A stretch of 64,000 bases of DNA from a virus (IMGVR_UViG_3300046652_000008:1-64000); one strand, 5' to 3'; numbered from the stretch's first letter, positions 40,945 through 49,920 are shown. Numbers and translations: made by a program. The notes: generated by a model from the sequence alone, not told the origin.

Positions 40945-41832
40945 ATGGACTTCAGCAGCTTGTTCAAAAAAGGGATAACCTTGATATCTGTCAAGACATC
41001 TCAAGTAATGGGAACCAGTAAAAAACTTTCAGACGCGGGCAAAACAGCCATTGCCGAGCGTAATGACATGGCCCCCGAACGCTTGAACGCCACGAAGGTT
41101 ATCGCTAAGAGTGAGAATCTGAAGAAGCTAACCTCTGAGAAAACCGCATTCATGGCATGGATCACAGAACATTGTGTCCCGGCCACGGAATTCTTGCGGA
41201 GTGGCTGCTACTTTATTGATCGTAGCCTACTCGAAGACTTAGAAAACCAGCACGCCCAAACACTTCAAAATTGCGACTCGCTGTTAGTCGCACTCAAAGA
41301 AGAATGGTCCAGTATCCGTGAAGCTTCGCGCCGTGAATTAGGTCATGAATGGTCTGAAGACCTGCTACCCGAGACGCCGGACGCCTTGATCGCTCAATTC
41401 GGCATCACCTATCAGGCTTTCGAGCTTAGCATTCCAGATGGCATGGACCCTGCAACCCACCAGCGAGAACTTGACAAGGCCAACGGAGCATTGAAAAGCG
41501 CCTACCGCGAAGTAGAGTTAACCTTGCGCGATGAGATGATCAGCGCAGGCAACCCCAACGGGTTACTGGTAGCGCTAAAGAAGCGCCTTGATTCATTCGG
41601 GCAGACCAAAGGAGACCGTTTCCGCGAAGCACTGCTAACCAACGTGCTTGACTGGTGCGCCCGAGTACCACAGCGCAACATCTCAGAGAATCCGCAAATT
41701 GCACAGCTTGCAGACCTAGTGTATGCCAGTGTGTCAAGCTGGAACGTTGACCGCTTCAGAGACGACGCGAAAGAACGCGAGCAAGCGAGTGAGAAGATAG
41801 CGGAATTTATCCGCGAATTCGACAGGGTGTAG
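40945..41832 (+). CDS. Unknown helical protein near MoxR-like gene
   Basis: 295 aa, mostly helical and charged. Three bases after the upstream stop with GGAGAGATGAGAA. Two genes before the MoxR-like ATPase, so it may belong to that system. No domain recognised. Confidence 0.65.
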   Translation: MDFSSLFKKGITLISVKTSQVMGTSKKLSDAGKTAIAERNDMAPERLNATKVIAKSENLKKLTSEKTAFMAWITEHCVPATEFLRSGCYFIDRSLLEDLENQHAQTLQNCDSLLVALKEEWSSIREASRRELGHEWSEDLLPETPDALIAQFGITYQAFELSIPDGMDPATHQRELDKANGALKSAYREVELTLRDEMISAGNPNGLLVALKKRLDSFGQTKGDRFREALLTNVLDWCARVPQRNISENPQIAQLADLVYASVSSWNVDRFRDDAKEREQASEKIAEFIREFDRV

Positions 41833-41912
41833 TACTGTGAAGACAGGGCGATATCTAACCGGGTATTGACCCTGTATTGACCGCACTAGACCACATCCAA
41901 CAATTGGACATT

Positions 41913-42113
41913 ATGACCACACTATCAGACATTCACGAACCCGCAGCCGTAAGGATGCGACACCCACAACGCGAGAACTCCAGAGCACGCCACGAGCGCA
42001 ACGCTAGGACAGACAAGACCGAGCGCACCTGTAAGACCTGTAACGCGACCATAGATCAGACGGACGCGCCATTTGTGCGCATGTATTGCGACACTTGCAA
42101 CGCTGGACAATAG
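41913..42113 (+). CDS. Small zinc-ribbon protein
   Basis: 66 aa from ATG at 41913; an in-frame TTG at 41877 is possible. CKTCNATID..MYCDTCNAG is a four-cysteine ribbon. The preceding part is Arg/His-rich. Unknown. Confidence 0.6.
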   Translation: MTTLSDIHEPAAVRMRHPQRENSRARHERNARTDKTERTCKTCNATIDQTDAPFVRMYCDTCNAGQ

Positions 42114-42123
42114 GAGACATGAA

Positions 42124-43347
42124 ATGTATCGGCCCTGTACTTCGAGATTCAAAGGGACCACTTGCAACCGATGCGGTAAGGTTATCGGACTTGGCACTAC
42201 GATATACGTGGATTCTAACGAAGCCGTAAACAAGAAAGCCCGTTGCTATAGCTGCTACGAACAGACCAAAGACGGACAGAACAAAGACGGACAGAACCCG
42301 CAACCGCCAGATGCCCCTATGCCAAAAGACATAGCCGATGCAATCACGGCACCTCAACCCGTTGACGAGTCACGCATTCGAGATATCGCCAAAACCGAAT
42401 CCCTCAAGACGATCAAATCATGGGGAGACGAGAAGTGTACGGAGATCAAAGACCACGTTTTGACCCGCACCGAGGATATCATTCGGAAGACAGCCGAAAA
42501 GGTATTCAGGGACGAAGCGAGTAGGACCGTTATACTCCAGACCTCAGACCGGAAGATAAAAATCAATGGCGCACACTGCCAAACCGCCGACCTTGCACAG
42601 CTAATAGCAGCACGACGCCACACCTACATATACGGTCCACGCGGAACGGGAAAGACCCACGTAGTGCTACAACTATGCGCGGCCCTTAACCTCCGAGTCT
42701 ATATGGAATCTGGTAACCCATTCTTTACTCCCCACGACTATAAAGGTTATATGAATGCAATGGGAAGCTACACAGCTACTGCCCTGTATCGTTTCCTCAC
42801 TTGCGCCGAGCCTTGCGCCCTGTTTATTGACGAATTCGATAGACAGCGAGTAGATGCGCCCAGCGTACTCAATAGCCTATTGGCCCAAGGTCATATAACA
42901 TTTCCCAATGGGGAAACCCATCACCTCCGCACCGATGGAACACAGGTTATCATCGCGTCAGGCAACACCGCCATGAGAGGTGGTTCTACCGCCTACGCCG
43001 CAGCCAGCAAACAAGAACTATCCACGATTGACCGCTTTTTCTATCTCTACTGGCAGATAGACGAGAACTTAGAATCTAATATCGCTCAGGGTATCAGCCC
43101 GAAACACAGCGCGACTTGGGTATCGTGGATTAGAGCGATACGCGCATGGTACAGCAAGCCCGAGAATCGCAACATGGAAGAAGATGCACCCAGCCCCCGC
43201 GCGACATTTGACGGGCTAACCGCACTCGAAACTACCACGCTACCCGTAACCTTGATAGCAGATGGCGCAGTGTTTAAGGGAATAGCCCAAGAGGTTAAAG
43301 CTAAGGTCCTGGCAGCCTGCCCACTACCCCGCTTGATTGGACGCTAG
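42124..43347 (+). CDS. MoxR/CobS-like AAA+ ATPase with zinc ribbon
   Basis: 407 aa from MYRPCTSRF after AGGAGACATGAA. N-terminal zinc ribbon (CNRCGKVIG..CYSCYEQ), a variable linker, then an AAA+ core with Walker A YGPRGTGKTH, Walker B ALFIDEFDRQ and sensor 1 IIASGNTAMRGG. This matches MoxR/CobS-type ATPases, which remodel partner proteins or insert metal cofactors, often with a VWA or similar partner. The gene after it is the best partner candidate. Confidence 0.85.
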   Translation: MYRPCTSRFKGTTCNRCGKVIGLGTTIYVDSNEAVNKKARCYSCYEQTKDGQNKDGQNPQPPDAPMPKDIADAITAPQPVDESRIRDIAKTESLKTIKSWGDEKCTEIKDHVLTRTEDIIRKTAEKVFRDEASRTVILQTSDRKIKINGAHCQTADLAQLIAARRHTYIYGPRGTGKTHVVLQLCAALNLRVYMESGNPFFTPHDYKGYMNAMGSYTATALYRFLTCAEPCALFIDEFDRQRVDAPSVLNSLLAQGHITFPNGETHHLRTDGTQVIIASGNTAMRGGSTAYAAASKQELSTIDRFFYLYWQIDENLESNIAQGISPKHSATWVSWIRAIRAWYSKPENRNMEEDAPSPRATFDGLTALETTTLPVTLIADGAVFKGIAQEVKAKVLAACPLPRLIGR

Positions 43348-43434
43348 CAGCAATACGACGAGCTTAGAGCATAGCTGCACACCGCCGTTATGCTCTTTGC
43401 TGATCGGATTAAGGATACAATAAATGGAGAGGAT

Positions 43435-44316
43435 ATGAGACCCACCGAGCACACCGCCGAACAGATAAGATACTGGCGTAGCTTCCACGAACTCTTAGGC
43501 TTTGTAAGAGACGCTAGACCACCAGCAGACGCCACCTGTAGCCACGACCCGGAATTTAATAGCTGGGGAGAAGGCAACTGGTACAATACTAAGGACTTTA
43601 GCGAAGCAGTTAACCTTGCTACGAACGGTTGGGGCGACGGAGCTAAGCGCAGTATGCCCATGGTCAATGCCATCACTGCCAGCGTAGCAGCAAGAGTGGT
43701 AAGAGAAACTGTTATCACACAAGACTATCCAAGCTCACTTGGCTTTAGCGTTCCCGCTCTTTTGTCTGGTACGCCTGATTATTGGTATGCTTTCAATCAG
43801 ATAGCATCAGACAATCGCCAAAGCCCACAGGTTAAACTAAGCATTTCATTATGCCAGTCATGCGGAGTACCCGCTAAAGTGATGGAACTCAAGGGTGCAG
43901 CACTCGCGGCCATCGCTAACGCCCTAGAATTGAGCGGCAAGAGCGTGCAGATTCAAGCGGACTATACCACGACGGGATATGGTGGTGGATACATGAGCGA
44001 TGTATTCATTGTTAAGGAGTACGGCCAGCCCTTAGACTTAACCGCTATCATCTTTGCAATAGGCCACGCCAGCAGCCTAAGACGTATCGGTTTTGCAGCT
44101 TGGGAACAATCCCCGGTTGAGATCAGACATAAAACCGGAGTAGGTAACGGTGCATATGGAAGCCCGACCGACTGTAAAGAGACTGAACGCGGAAGCATTC
44201 ACATCCCGTCCTCATACCTGTATGATGGAGAGGCAGATTGGAACAATCGCGGCAGTGTCGAGAAATGGATAGCCGCCAAGCTGGAATCATGCGGAGTGAT
44301 TCTAGCCCACGAATAA
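43435..44316 (+). CDS. Probable partner of the MoxR-like ATPase
   Basis: 293 aa; GGAGAGGAT precedes ATG at 43435. No family could be named with certainty; similar-sized proteins of unknown function sit next to MoxR-like ATPases in many phages. GWGDGAKRSMPMVNAITASVAAR and LCQSCGVPAKVMELKGAALAAI..ALELSGKSVQIQADYTT stand out, the latter resembling the VWA-less substrates that follow phage MoxR genes. Confidence 0.65.
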   Translation: MRPTEHTAEQIRYWRSFHELLGFVRDARPPADATCSHDPEFNSWGEGNWYNTKDFSEAVNLATNGWGDGAKRSMPMVNAITASVAARVVRETVITQDYPSSLGFSVPALLSGTPDYWYAFNQIASDNRQSPQVKLSISLCQSCGVPAKVMELKGAALAAIANALELSGKSVQIQADYTTTGYGGGYMSDVFIVKEYGQPLDLTAIIFAIGHASSLRRIGFAAWEQSPVEIRHKTGVGNGAYGSPTDCKETERGSIHIPSSYLYDGEADWNNRGSVEKWIAAKLESCGVILAHE

Positions 44317-44386
44317 CAACGAACTCGGAGCGGGATAAGAACCGCTCAACCCAATAACGATTAGAGACACTCAGGAGAGCAAAGCT

Positions 44387-45199
44387 ATGTATAACGCATA
44401 CGTCCAACCCCGGACACCAGAAGAAGAAGCAGCCGCCCAAGCCGCATATAATGCACGCTACGCCGAAGAGCGCAGGGTACTAGCCGCTAAGATCCAGGCC
44501 ACTACCCAGCTTATCGCGGACATTGGAGAAGCCTTGACCGCAGATCCAGACTCCAATGTACCAGTAGTCTATCTTAAAATCCGCGAAGGCAACGAACACG
44601 GGAATAATCTCCCGACGCTGGAAACCCAAGGAGACACCTATGGTCTACACTTCAGCTATGCCCGAACCAAGCCGGAAAAGCTTCACATATCTGGTACTTC
44701 ATGGCCGACCTATACCAACCGACACGGCAACGTCGAAATCATGTTCCCCTATCAGGCAGGAGCCGAATCCCCGACTATCACCGTAACCGAGAGCAGGGGA
44801 GCCGCCAAGATCGCCCAGGAGATCAAACGCCGACTCTTACCAGACCTTATGAAAGCATGGGAGACCTGCAAAGATAAGGTCGACTCGACAAACGCAACCA
44901 ACAGCCAGATGTATGCAACAGCCGCAAGCGTCGCCCAGATTCTAGGCGAGAAGCCGCCATCACGATCTAATAACGGTTATGAAGATGGGGTTATGGTGTA
45001 CGGCAACGCCGCAACTGTTAACGTATGCGGCCAGTACTCCACGTTCACCATCCGAACCACGGACCCCGACCACGCCGCCATTGTGGCACGCCACGCAGCC
45101 GCAGCCCATGCGGAGTATATTGCATTTATGAAAGAGCGCAAAGCCCAGACCGAACTACACAAGGAGACCACACTATGCATAGTGCCGCACGCCTTTTGA
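44387..45199 (+). CDS. Unknown protein, 270 aa
   Basis: AGGAGAGCAAAGCT before ATG. Helical N-terminus (Ala/Glu-rich), strand-rich centre (LHISGTSWPTYTNRHGNVEIMFPYQ), helical C-terminus. Unknown; possibly linked to the MoxR-like set. Confidence 0.65.
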   Translation: MYNAYVQPRTPEEEAAAQAAYNARYAEERRVLAAKIQATTQLIADIGEALTADPDSNVPVVYLKIREGNEHGNNLPTLETQGDTYGLHFSYARTKPEKLHISGTSWPTYTNRHGNVEIMFPYQAGAESPTITVTESRGAAKIAQEIKRRLLPDLMKAWETCKDKVDSTNATNSQMYATAASVAQILGEKPPSRSNNGYEDGVMVYGNAATVNVCGQYSTFTIRTTDPDHAAIVARHAAAAHAEYIAFMKERKAQTELHKETTLCIVPHAF

Positions 45200-45300
45200 T
45201 CCTTTTGACGTCAGCCCTGTTGTCATGGGCTTTCATCTACTTTTGCGTAGGCTTCGGCCTATGCTTCGCGGGAATCTTTATCCCAGGCTTTAACCATTAA
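45175..45300 (+). CDS. 41-residue membrane protein
   Basis: MHSAARLLILLTSALLSWAF.. has two hydrophobic helices, preceded by AAGGAGACC. It overlaps the end of the previous gene by 25 nt in another frame. Confidence 0.6.
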   Translation: MHSAARLLILLTSALLSWAFIYFCVGFGLCFAGIFIPGFNH

Positions 45301-45310
45301 GGAGCACAGT

Positions 45311-45436
45311 ATGCCAATTTTCGCGCCAGCCCTTTTGTATATTTGGACCGCATGGTACTACTACCACGCGCCCCGCGTATGGCCCACCACGCCCCCACCA
45401 CGCCATCACCATGCTATGACGGCAGGAGAGCGCTAG
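45311..45436 (+). CDS. 41-residue aromatic and His-rich peptide
   Basis: MPIFAPALLYIWTAWYYYHA.. then Pro/His-rich; AAGGAGCACAGT before the ATG. Short hydrophobic helix at the N-terminus. Unknown. Confidence 0.55.
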   Translation: MPIFAPALLYIWTAWYYYHAPRVWPTTPPPRHHHAMTAGER

Positions 45437-45484
45437 CCCAATCAACAACGACGAGCCGGGAGACCACCGAAGGAGTAAACGATT

Positions 45485-46231
45485 ATGGCATATACAAAAT
45501 TCACGAGCATTGCCCATTCCGTAAAGTTTGGGTACGCATACGACACGGGCTATCACAACCAATCCCCAATCAATGATCATTTTCGCATGTTCGAGACGTA
45601 TGGAGATGGACTCTGCCAGCATTCCGGCGATTGGGGAGTTGACCATGAGTTTCTTGCAGACTACCTGCTATCACTCGCCCAGGCCATGCTTGCGGACCCC
45701 GAGCTTTTGGAGACTGTCCGGTATCAATTCGACAGACCCGAGCGCAGCAAGATTGAATTCGCGGCCAGCATCATATTCAAAGCCGATCCAGACTATAGCT
45801 GGAGAGAGAAGAAGACCCGCTATTTCTCCATGCAAGAGCGGAAGATTAGCACAGCCCCCGGCAAGGAATACGATAAACGCTATGAGAAGGTAACAGACAT
45901 CCACACCGGCAAGCCACTTGCGATCTATAATCTGGTATTGAGTGGCTACTCAAACGGACTCGAAAAGCTACAAGCCGCCATCGCAATATATGATTGGGTC
46001 TGTGAGGATGGATCGCATGGATGGATGGAACGCCCTGCCCAGTTTTGCGGATTCACCAAGAGCACCGCCGACGCTTGCGCTATCGAGAACGCATACGAGA
46101 CTTGCGAATGGATCTTGAAGGCCGCATTCTTGAATGACCGCGCCAATTCAACCATTAAACGAGCCGTAGAAAACGCCAAGCCGCCATGCTGTGAGATCAT
46201 CCCCGACGACACCCAGGAGGCTACCGCATGA
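45485..46231 (+). CDS. Unknown protein, 248 aa
   Basis: Mixed alpha/beta with several aromatic residues and Cys (IYDWVCEDGSHGWMERPAQFCGF, AIENAYETCEWILKAAF). ATGA overlap with the next gene. Unknown. Confidence 0.65.
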   Translation: MAYTKFTSIAHSVKFGYAYDTGYHNQSPINDHFRMFETYGDGLCQHSGDWGVDHEFLADYLLSLAQAMLADPELLETVRYQFDRPERSKIEFAASIIFKADPDYSWREKKTRYFSMQERKISTAPGKEYDKRYEKVTDIHTGKPLAIYNLVLSGYSNGLEKLQAAIAIYDWVCEDGSHGWMERPAQFCGFTKSTADACAIENAYETCEWILKAAFLNDRANSTIKRAVENAKPPCCEIIPDDTQEATA

Positions 46232-46440
46232 GCGGGAAGCAACCCACCACGACGATACCGACAGAACTCCTTATGGCGCTTGTCAAATTGTTAGACATCG
46301 CCCCACCTATCCTGCTAGACTGGATTCAGACCACGGGATACGGCGAGATCCACGATAGGGACTTGTCGGCCCTATTCGACTTTCAACGCGCCATAGACTT
46401 ACACCATGAGTTTATGAAAGAGAACGGAGTACAGGCATGA
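46228..46440 (+). CDS. Unknown helical protein, 70 aa
   Basis: MSGKQPTTTIPTELLMALVK.. starts and ends in four-base overlaps. Unknown. Confidence 0.6.
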   Translation: MSGKQPTTTIPTELLMALVKLLDIAPPILLDWIQTTGYGEIHDRDLSALFDFQRAIDLHHEFMKENGVQA

Positions 46441-46865
46441 AGCGCACCATGTTCGATAACCTTTTGGAACTCGCAGTGGAATGCCGAAAGATCGCGGCCC
46501 TATGGGTCCGTTACTCTCGCTACGCTACAGATACGGGAGTAATCGCAGACATCCAGAACGCACTACGCCAAGGCGCTTTTGTGACCCTGCGCCAGTCTAT
46601 CGACGGCAGCATGAACCAAGAAAAGCTATGTAACGCTGGAAGTGGGCATAGACATTGGCGCAATAGGCCCGTGTTAGCAGCAAGGACAAAGAAGGGACGA
46701 GCCCAGGTTAGGATAAACCTTAGCGATGGTATGCCAGCCCCCTCATGGGTTCACGTATATGACCGAGACGTTATAACCATTAGCGAGAAGCCGCTAACCA
46801 CGCCAGCGGACTACACGCCAGCAGAGCAGACCGCAGCCATGAACCGCGTTAAGGTAGTACTATAA
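46437..46865 (+). CDS. Unknown protein, 142 aa
   Basis: Helical start, basic middle (HRHWRNRPVLAARTKKGRAQVRI) and a strand-rich end. ATGA-coupled to the gene before. Unknown. Confidence 0.6.
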   Translation: MKRTMFDNLLELAVECRKIAALWVRYSRYATDTGVIADIQNALRQGAFVTLRQSIDGSMNQEKLCNAGSGHRHWRNRPVLAARTKKGRAQVRINLSDGMPAPSWVHVYDRDVITISEKPLTTPADYTPAEQTAAMNRVKVVL

Positions 46866-46884
46866 GGAAAAGGAGCAATCAACC

Positions 46885-47163
46885 ATGATGACACGAAAAG
46901 GACCGCAATACACACCCGAACGGGACGCAGCTACCGAAGCCGCAACTATCACATATGCTGAAAAACACGCCACGGCAACGGCGGAATACATTAAGGCATG
47001 TGCAGCCGTTTACCCCGAAGACGCTAAAGGAGATGTCCTGCCACCAGGAGAAGTTATTTGGCGAGGTTGGGCATTCTCTGGATTCGTTAAGACTGAATTC
47101 GATAGCGCCAGTTACGAGAAGATCAAAGCCGCCTTCGTAGCAGCCTACGATGCCGCTATATGA
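46885..47163 (+). CDS. Unknown protein, 92 aa
   Basis: AAAAGGAGCAATC before ATG. Helical, with a GEVIWRGWAFSGFVKTEF strand segment. Ends in an ATGA overlap with a membrane peptide gene. Confidence 0.6.
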   Translation: MMTRKGPQYTPERDAATEAATITYAEKHATATAEYIKACAAVYPEDAKGDVLPPGEVIWRGWAFSGFVKTEFDSASYEKIKAAFVAAYDAAI

Positions 47164-47282
47164 TTAAGGCGATTCTGCATCTCGCTTTGATCCTATGTGC
47201 CTTTTTGTGCGCCATCCCATTCATTATCATCGGCGCTATTGCATGTGCCGTACTACCAGCACCGCAAGATATAGGAGACTAA
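47160..47282 (+). CDS. 40-residue membrane peptide
   Basis: MIKAILHLALILCAFLCAIP.. is almost entirely hydrophobic, ending in a short polar tail that also carries the ribosome-binding site of the next gene. ATGA coupling upstream. Confidence 0.6.
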   Translation: MIKAILHLALILCAFLCAIPFIIIGAIACAVLPAPQDIGD

Positions 47283-47284
47283 CA

Positions 47285-47566
47285 ATGCAAGACGACTTCG
47301 CTAAGATGGCAGGGTCTACGTTCAAGCTGGCGATTTTGGGAGTTGTGGCCGACGTTGTACTGGGCAGCCTTGCGCTCTGGTATACGCTCGCCCATGTGCT
47401 CACGCCCTATCTGAGCCAACAGGGAACCAGCTTCACCGCGCCGTACCTGCTTTGCCTTTCGGCCTACACGTCAATCCGTATTAGCTTGCGTATTCCCATC
47501 TTCGCAGTATGTACGCTTGCCGCCACTATCACTTTTCTCTTGACTCACGTAGTCAATGGGTTATAA
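47285..47566 (+). CDS. Membrane protein, 93 aa
   Basis: ATAGGAGACTAACA before ATG. About three transmembrane helices (FKLAILGVVADVVLGSLALWYTLAHVL, APYLLCLSAY, IPIFAVCTLAATITFLL). With the peptide before it, may form a small membrane module. Confidence 0.65.
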   Translation: MQDDFAKMAGSTFKLAILGVVADVVLGSLALWYTLAHVLTPYLSQQGTSFTAPYLLCLSAYTSIRISLRIPIFAVCTLAATITFLLTHVVNGL

Positions 47567-47619
47567 TCATTAACAGATACGAGATGCCGAGCGAAGCACG
47601 GCAGAGGAGCGAGGCGACT

Positions 47620-48156
47620 ATGGCGAATAAAGGATTGATGCCCGGATTGAAGATGACACTGAACGAACTGGAAAAGCACCCCATCTCCCCAGACCAGCAT
47701 GATTATTACAATTACGCAGTAGCGAAAACACACGTGATTCTGGATGCCGCAGGGGTAAACGACACGGATCTTCCGGCAGGAATCCCCCTAGAGGCCCAGG
47801 TCTTATTTGCCGGGTTTATGTCTGGTTTGACGTTCGCAACGCAGATGTTCAAGACGCCAGAGCTTGCTTCTGCAACTGCTGAGTCATTCCAAACAAACCC
47901 GATGATTTTTGTTTCCAACATGGCCGACGTTTTGGCAAAGGCCATTCAACAGAGATACAACGGAGAGCGTCAGCCGCAACTTGTTGTGCTGCCTAAGGAT
48001 CTTTTTGACACAATGCAAGCCCTAGGGTTCAGCCCGGCAGACTTTGGATGTGAGTCGGAGCCGAAAGGGAAGGCCCAAGCCGCACCGCAAAAAACCCCCA
48101 CGCTTGACGACTTGGAAAAGCTTTTCAGCCTGAAAGATGACAGACCCAAGAACTAA
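47620..48156 (+). CDS. Unknown protein, 178 aa
   Basis: ATG at 47620 follows GAGGAGCGAGGCGACT; an earlier ATG at 47584 has no such site. Helical, with a C-terminal leucine-rich helix (TLDDLEKLFSLKD). Unknown. Confidence 0.65.
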   Translation: MANKGLMPGLKMTLNELEKHPISPDQHDYYNYAVAKTHVILDAAGVNDTDLPAGIPLEAQVLFAGFMSGLTFATQMFKTPELASATAESFQTNPMIFVSNMADVLAKAIQQRYNGERQPQLVVLPKDLFDTMQALGFSPADFGCESEPKGKAQAAPQKTPTLDDLEKLFSLKDDRPKN

Positions 48157-48170
48157 GGAGATGCCCAACC

Positions 48171-48542
48171 ATGAAAAATGATAAATTACCGATGCCCATC
48201 ATGTTCCAAGAGCTTTTAGATAAAACCCCGCAGACCATTTACGCTGAAGGCGCAGAGGAGGACCTGAAGGTGTTTAACGCTGGAGTGGCGACCTACGGCG
48301 AGGCTCTAGCTTGTATCGAGCAGGGATACGCGCATGGCCCGCTCTCGGATCGCGATAGGGAACTTGTGGCGGCTGGAGCAGTTGCCGCGATTGGGGCCTT
48401 GGTCACCATCTTGTCAATTGATCTGGCTACTCTTTTGGTGGTCACCACTGACCCCGGCTTAGTTCTCGCTGCCCATGCTACGATGGTCGCGCACGCCATC
48501 AACGAGTACGGCCAGCCGAAGTCTAACGGCACAGTTAACTAG
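48171..48542 (+). CDS. Unknown protein with hydrophobic centre
   Basis: 123 aa; AAGGAGATGCCCAACC before ATG. Hydrophobic stretch AAGAVAAIGALVTILSIDLATLLVV, then a His-containing helix. May be membrane-associated. Unknown. Confidence 0.6.
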   Translation: MKNDKLPMPIMFQELLDKTPQTIYAEGAEEDLKVFNAGVATYGEALACIEQGYAHGPLSDRDRELVAAGAVAAIGALVTILSIDLATLLVVTTDPGLVLAAHATMVAHAINEYGQPKSNGTVN

Positions 48543-48550
48543 ACAGTCGA

Positions 48551-48577
48551 GGGAGGCGAGATGGGCAACGCCTCTCA
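48551..48577 (+). terminator. GC-rich hairpin after 123-aa gene
   Basis: GGGAGGCG/CGCCTCTC stem with loop AGATGGGCAA. Not followed by a U-run; may separate the upstream gene from the structured RNA that follows. Confidence 0.45.
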
Positions 48578-48581
48578 CCGT

Positions 48582-48728
48582 AAATGTATTTTCTTGAGCC
48601 GATTTGTATGTTGCCGATCCGACAGCAGGGTATAAGTCCGAGCGCAGCCCCGGTACGGCAAAGTAGCTTCTAAACTACGGAGATAGACGTATCTCCTGCG
48701 TATAAAGTCGGCTCACGAAAATACATTT
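48582..48728 (+). ncRNA. Compact multi-helix RNA element
   Basis: Closed by a perfect 12-bp stem (48582-48593 with 48717-48728), a 2x2 internal loop, and a 7-bp stem GAGCCGA/TCGGCTC (48596-48602 with 48708-48714). Inside are three arms: TTGCCG/CGGCAA (48611-48616 with 48656-48661) containing a GGG/CCC pairing option, GTAG/CTAC (48663-48678), and GGAGATA/TATCTCC with loop GACG (48679-48696). It ends just before the GGAGG of the next gene. Could be a riboswitch-like leader, ribozyme or MITE-like element; family not recognised. Confidence 0.7.
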
Positions 48729-48742
48729 TAGGAGGATGCGAA

Positions 48743-48988
48743 ATGAACGCTTTTGAGAGATTCGCGGCGTTTTGCGAGACGCGCAGCGCGGATTGCCCAC
48801 CGACCCTAACTATATTCCCGAAGTACCATAGCGATGGACAGTTTACGGTAGTGATTAACGCTGATAACCAGCCAGGAGTAGCAGGAACCTTTCCCGATAC
48901 GGCAGGATTTGACGCGAAGGTAAAACAGATTTGCGATAGGTTAGACGCAGACAAAGCATGGCGAGGAGGCGTTAAGCCGGAAGTTTAG
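48743..48988 (+). CDS. Unknown protein, 81 aa
   Basis: TAGGAGGATGCGAA before ATG, immediately after the structured RNA. CETRSADCPPTLTIFPKYHSDGQFTVVINADNQPG suggests a small alpha/beta fold. Likely controlled by that RNA. Unknown. Confidence 0.65.
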   Translation: MNAFERFAAFCETRSADCPPTLTIFPKYHSDGQFTVVINADNQPGVAGTFPDTAGFDAKVKQICDRLDADKAWRGGVKPEV

Positions 48989-49154
48989 CTTGTCTAACTT
49001 CTAGACGCATGGCCCGGTCTATTTGTTTGACAACCGATTCTAACACGGTGATTCTTGCCTCTGCTTTCGATAGCCTAGTACGAACGTCAACTACTTGTCT
49101 TTTCTTTACTTTGTCTTGCGTGTCTGTATTCATGTCTAACACTTTGATGTCCAT
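48972..49154 (-). CDS. Opposite-strand coiled-coil protein, 60 aa
   Basis: ATATGGAGTT precedes the ATG on the minus strand. Heptad pattern LSKAEARITVLESVVKQIDRAM. It is the only minus-strand candidate in the rightward arm and overlaps the end of the 81-aa gene by 17 nt. Its own promoter would be needed; may be a repressor-like or antisense-acting gene. Confidence 0.5.
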   Translation of the reverse strand: MDIKVLDMNTDTQDKVKKRQVVDVRTRLSKAEARITVLESVVKQIDRAMRLEVRQAKLPA

Positions 49155-49211
49155 AACTCCATATTAGCACGAAAACACTAGCCGCGCAAGATACGAAACA
49201 AAGGAGAATAT

Positions 49212-49352
49212 ATGCAACACTATTGCGCTTTAATGAAGCTCACAATTGAAGCCCTTTTCCTCACCGCAATTGGCGTCTTTTTGGTTGGCGCGATATGTGG
49301 TATGATCTACGCCATCCACCGGATGATTGTCAATGGGGAATGGGCGCGATGA
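49212..49352 (+). CDS. 46-residue membrane peptide
   Basis: AAAGGAGAATAT before ATG. MQHYCALMKLTIEALFLTAI.. single transmembrane helix, ends in an ATGA overlap with the radical SAM gene. Confidence 0.6.
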   Translation: MQHYCALMKLTIEALFLTAIGVFLVGAICGMIYAIHRMIVNGEWAR

Positions 49353-49912
49353 CACAGACTCCCGACACTATCCGCGTGCTGGTAGACTGGAAGTGTAACT
49401 TGAAGTGTAGCTACTGCTGCAACGAGCAAGACCGATTCCGCTCCCAGTTTACCCACATCCAGCTATCCGCCATTGACTTTTCCAGGTACGAGACGACATG
49501 CATATCTGGAGGAGAGCCGCTAATGTTCATGAATCGTGTGGTTGCTGTATCAGAACGCGCTAGGCTAGCCAAGTCTTTCGTCGTCCTGTACACTAATGGG
49601 ATTCTGCTAACTCCAGCCATCGCAGACATGCTGATGATGTGCGGCATCCAGGCTGTAAACGTAGGGTTGCATTACGCCGCTATGTTCCCCGTCCTGATAC
49701 CGAGGATCACCGAGGCGCTAGTCGATACGGGCATCAGCCTAAGATTCCACGCAAACGAGGAGTACTCAGCCATCCAGCAAGCCCACCCCGATAACGCATT
49801 TAGACTCTGGAAAATGGATGATTGCGACCGGGAGAACGAAGAACGGGTTATACTGGACTGGAAGGAAAACCAGCAACAGTCGAGCAAGAGCCGATGGAAA
49901 TCAGACATATAG
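49349..49912 (+). CDS. Radical SAM protein
   Basis: 187 aa. Cluster motif CNLKCSYC (Cys16, 20, 23) and SGGEP (53-57) of radical SAM enzymes, followed by YTNGILLT and IQAVNVGLHYA. Much shorter than full MoaA-type enzymes and lacks an auxiliary-cluster or SPASM region. Substrate unknown. Coupled to a membrane peptide upstream. Confidence 0.88.
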   Translation: MTQTPDTIRVLVDWKCNLKCSYCCNEQDRFRSQFTHIQLSAIDFSRYETTCISGGEPLMFMNRVVAVSERARLAKSFVVLYTNGILLTPAIADMLMMCGIQAVNVGLHYAAMFPVLIPRITEALVDTGISLRFHANEEYSAIQQAHPDNAFRLWKMDDCDRENEERVILDWKENQQQSSKSRWKSDI

Positions 49913-49920
49913 GGGGCTTT

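Noticed and set aside
43344-43722. Minus-strand frames opposite the gene after the MoxR-like ATPase
   Set aside because: Shadow of the plus-strand gene, which has a strong ribosome-binding site and coherent composition.
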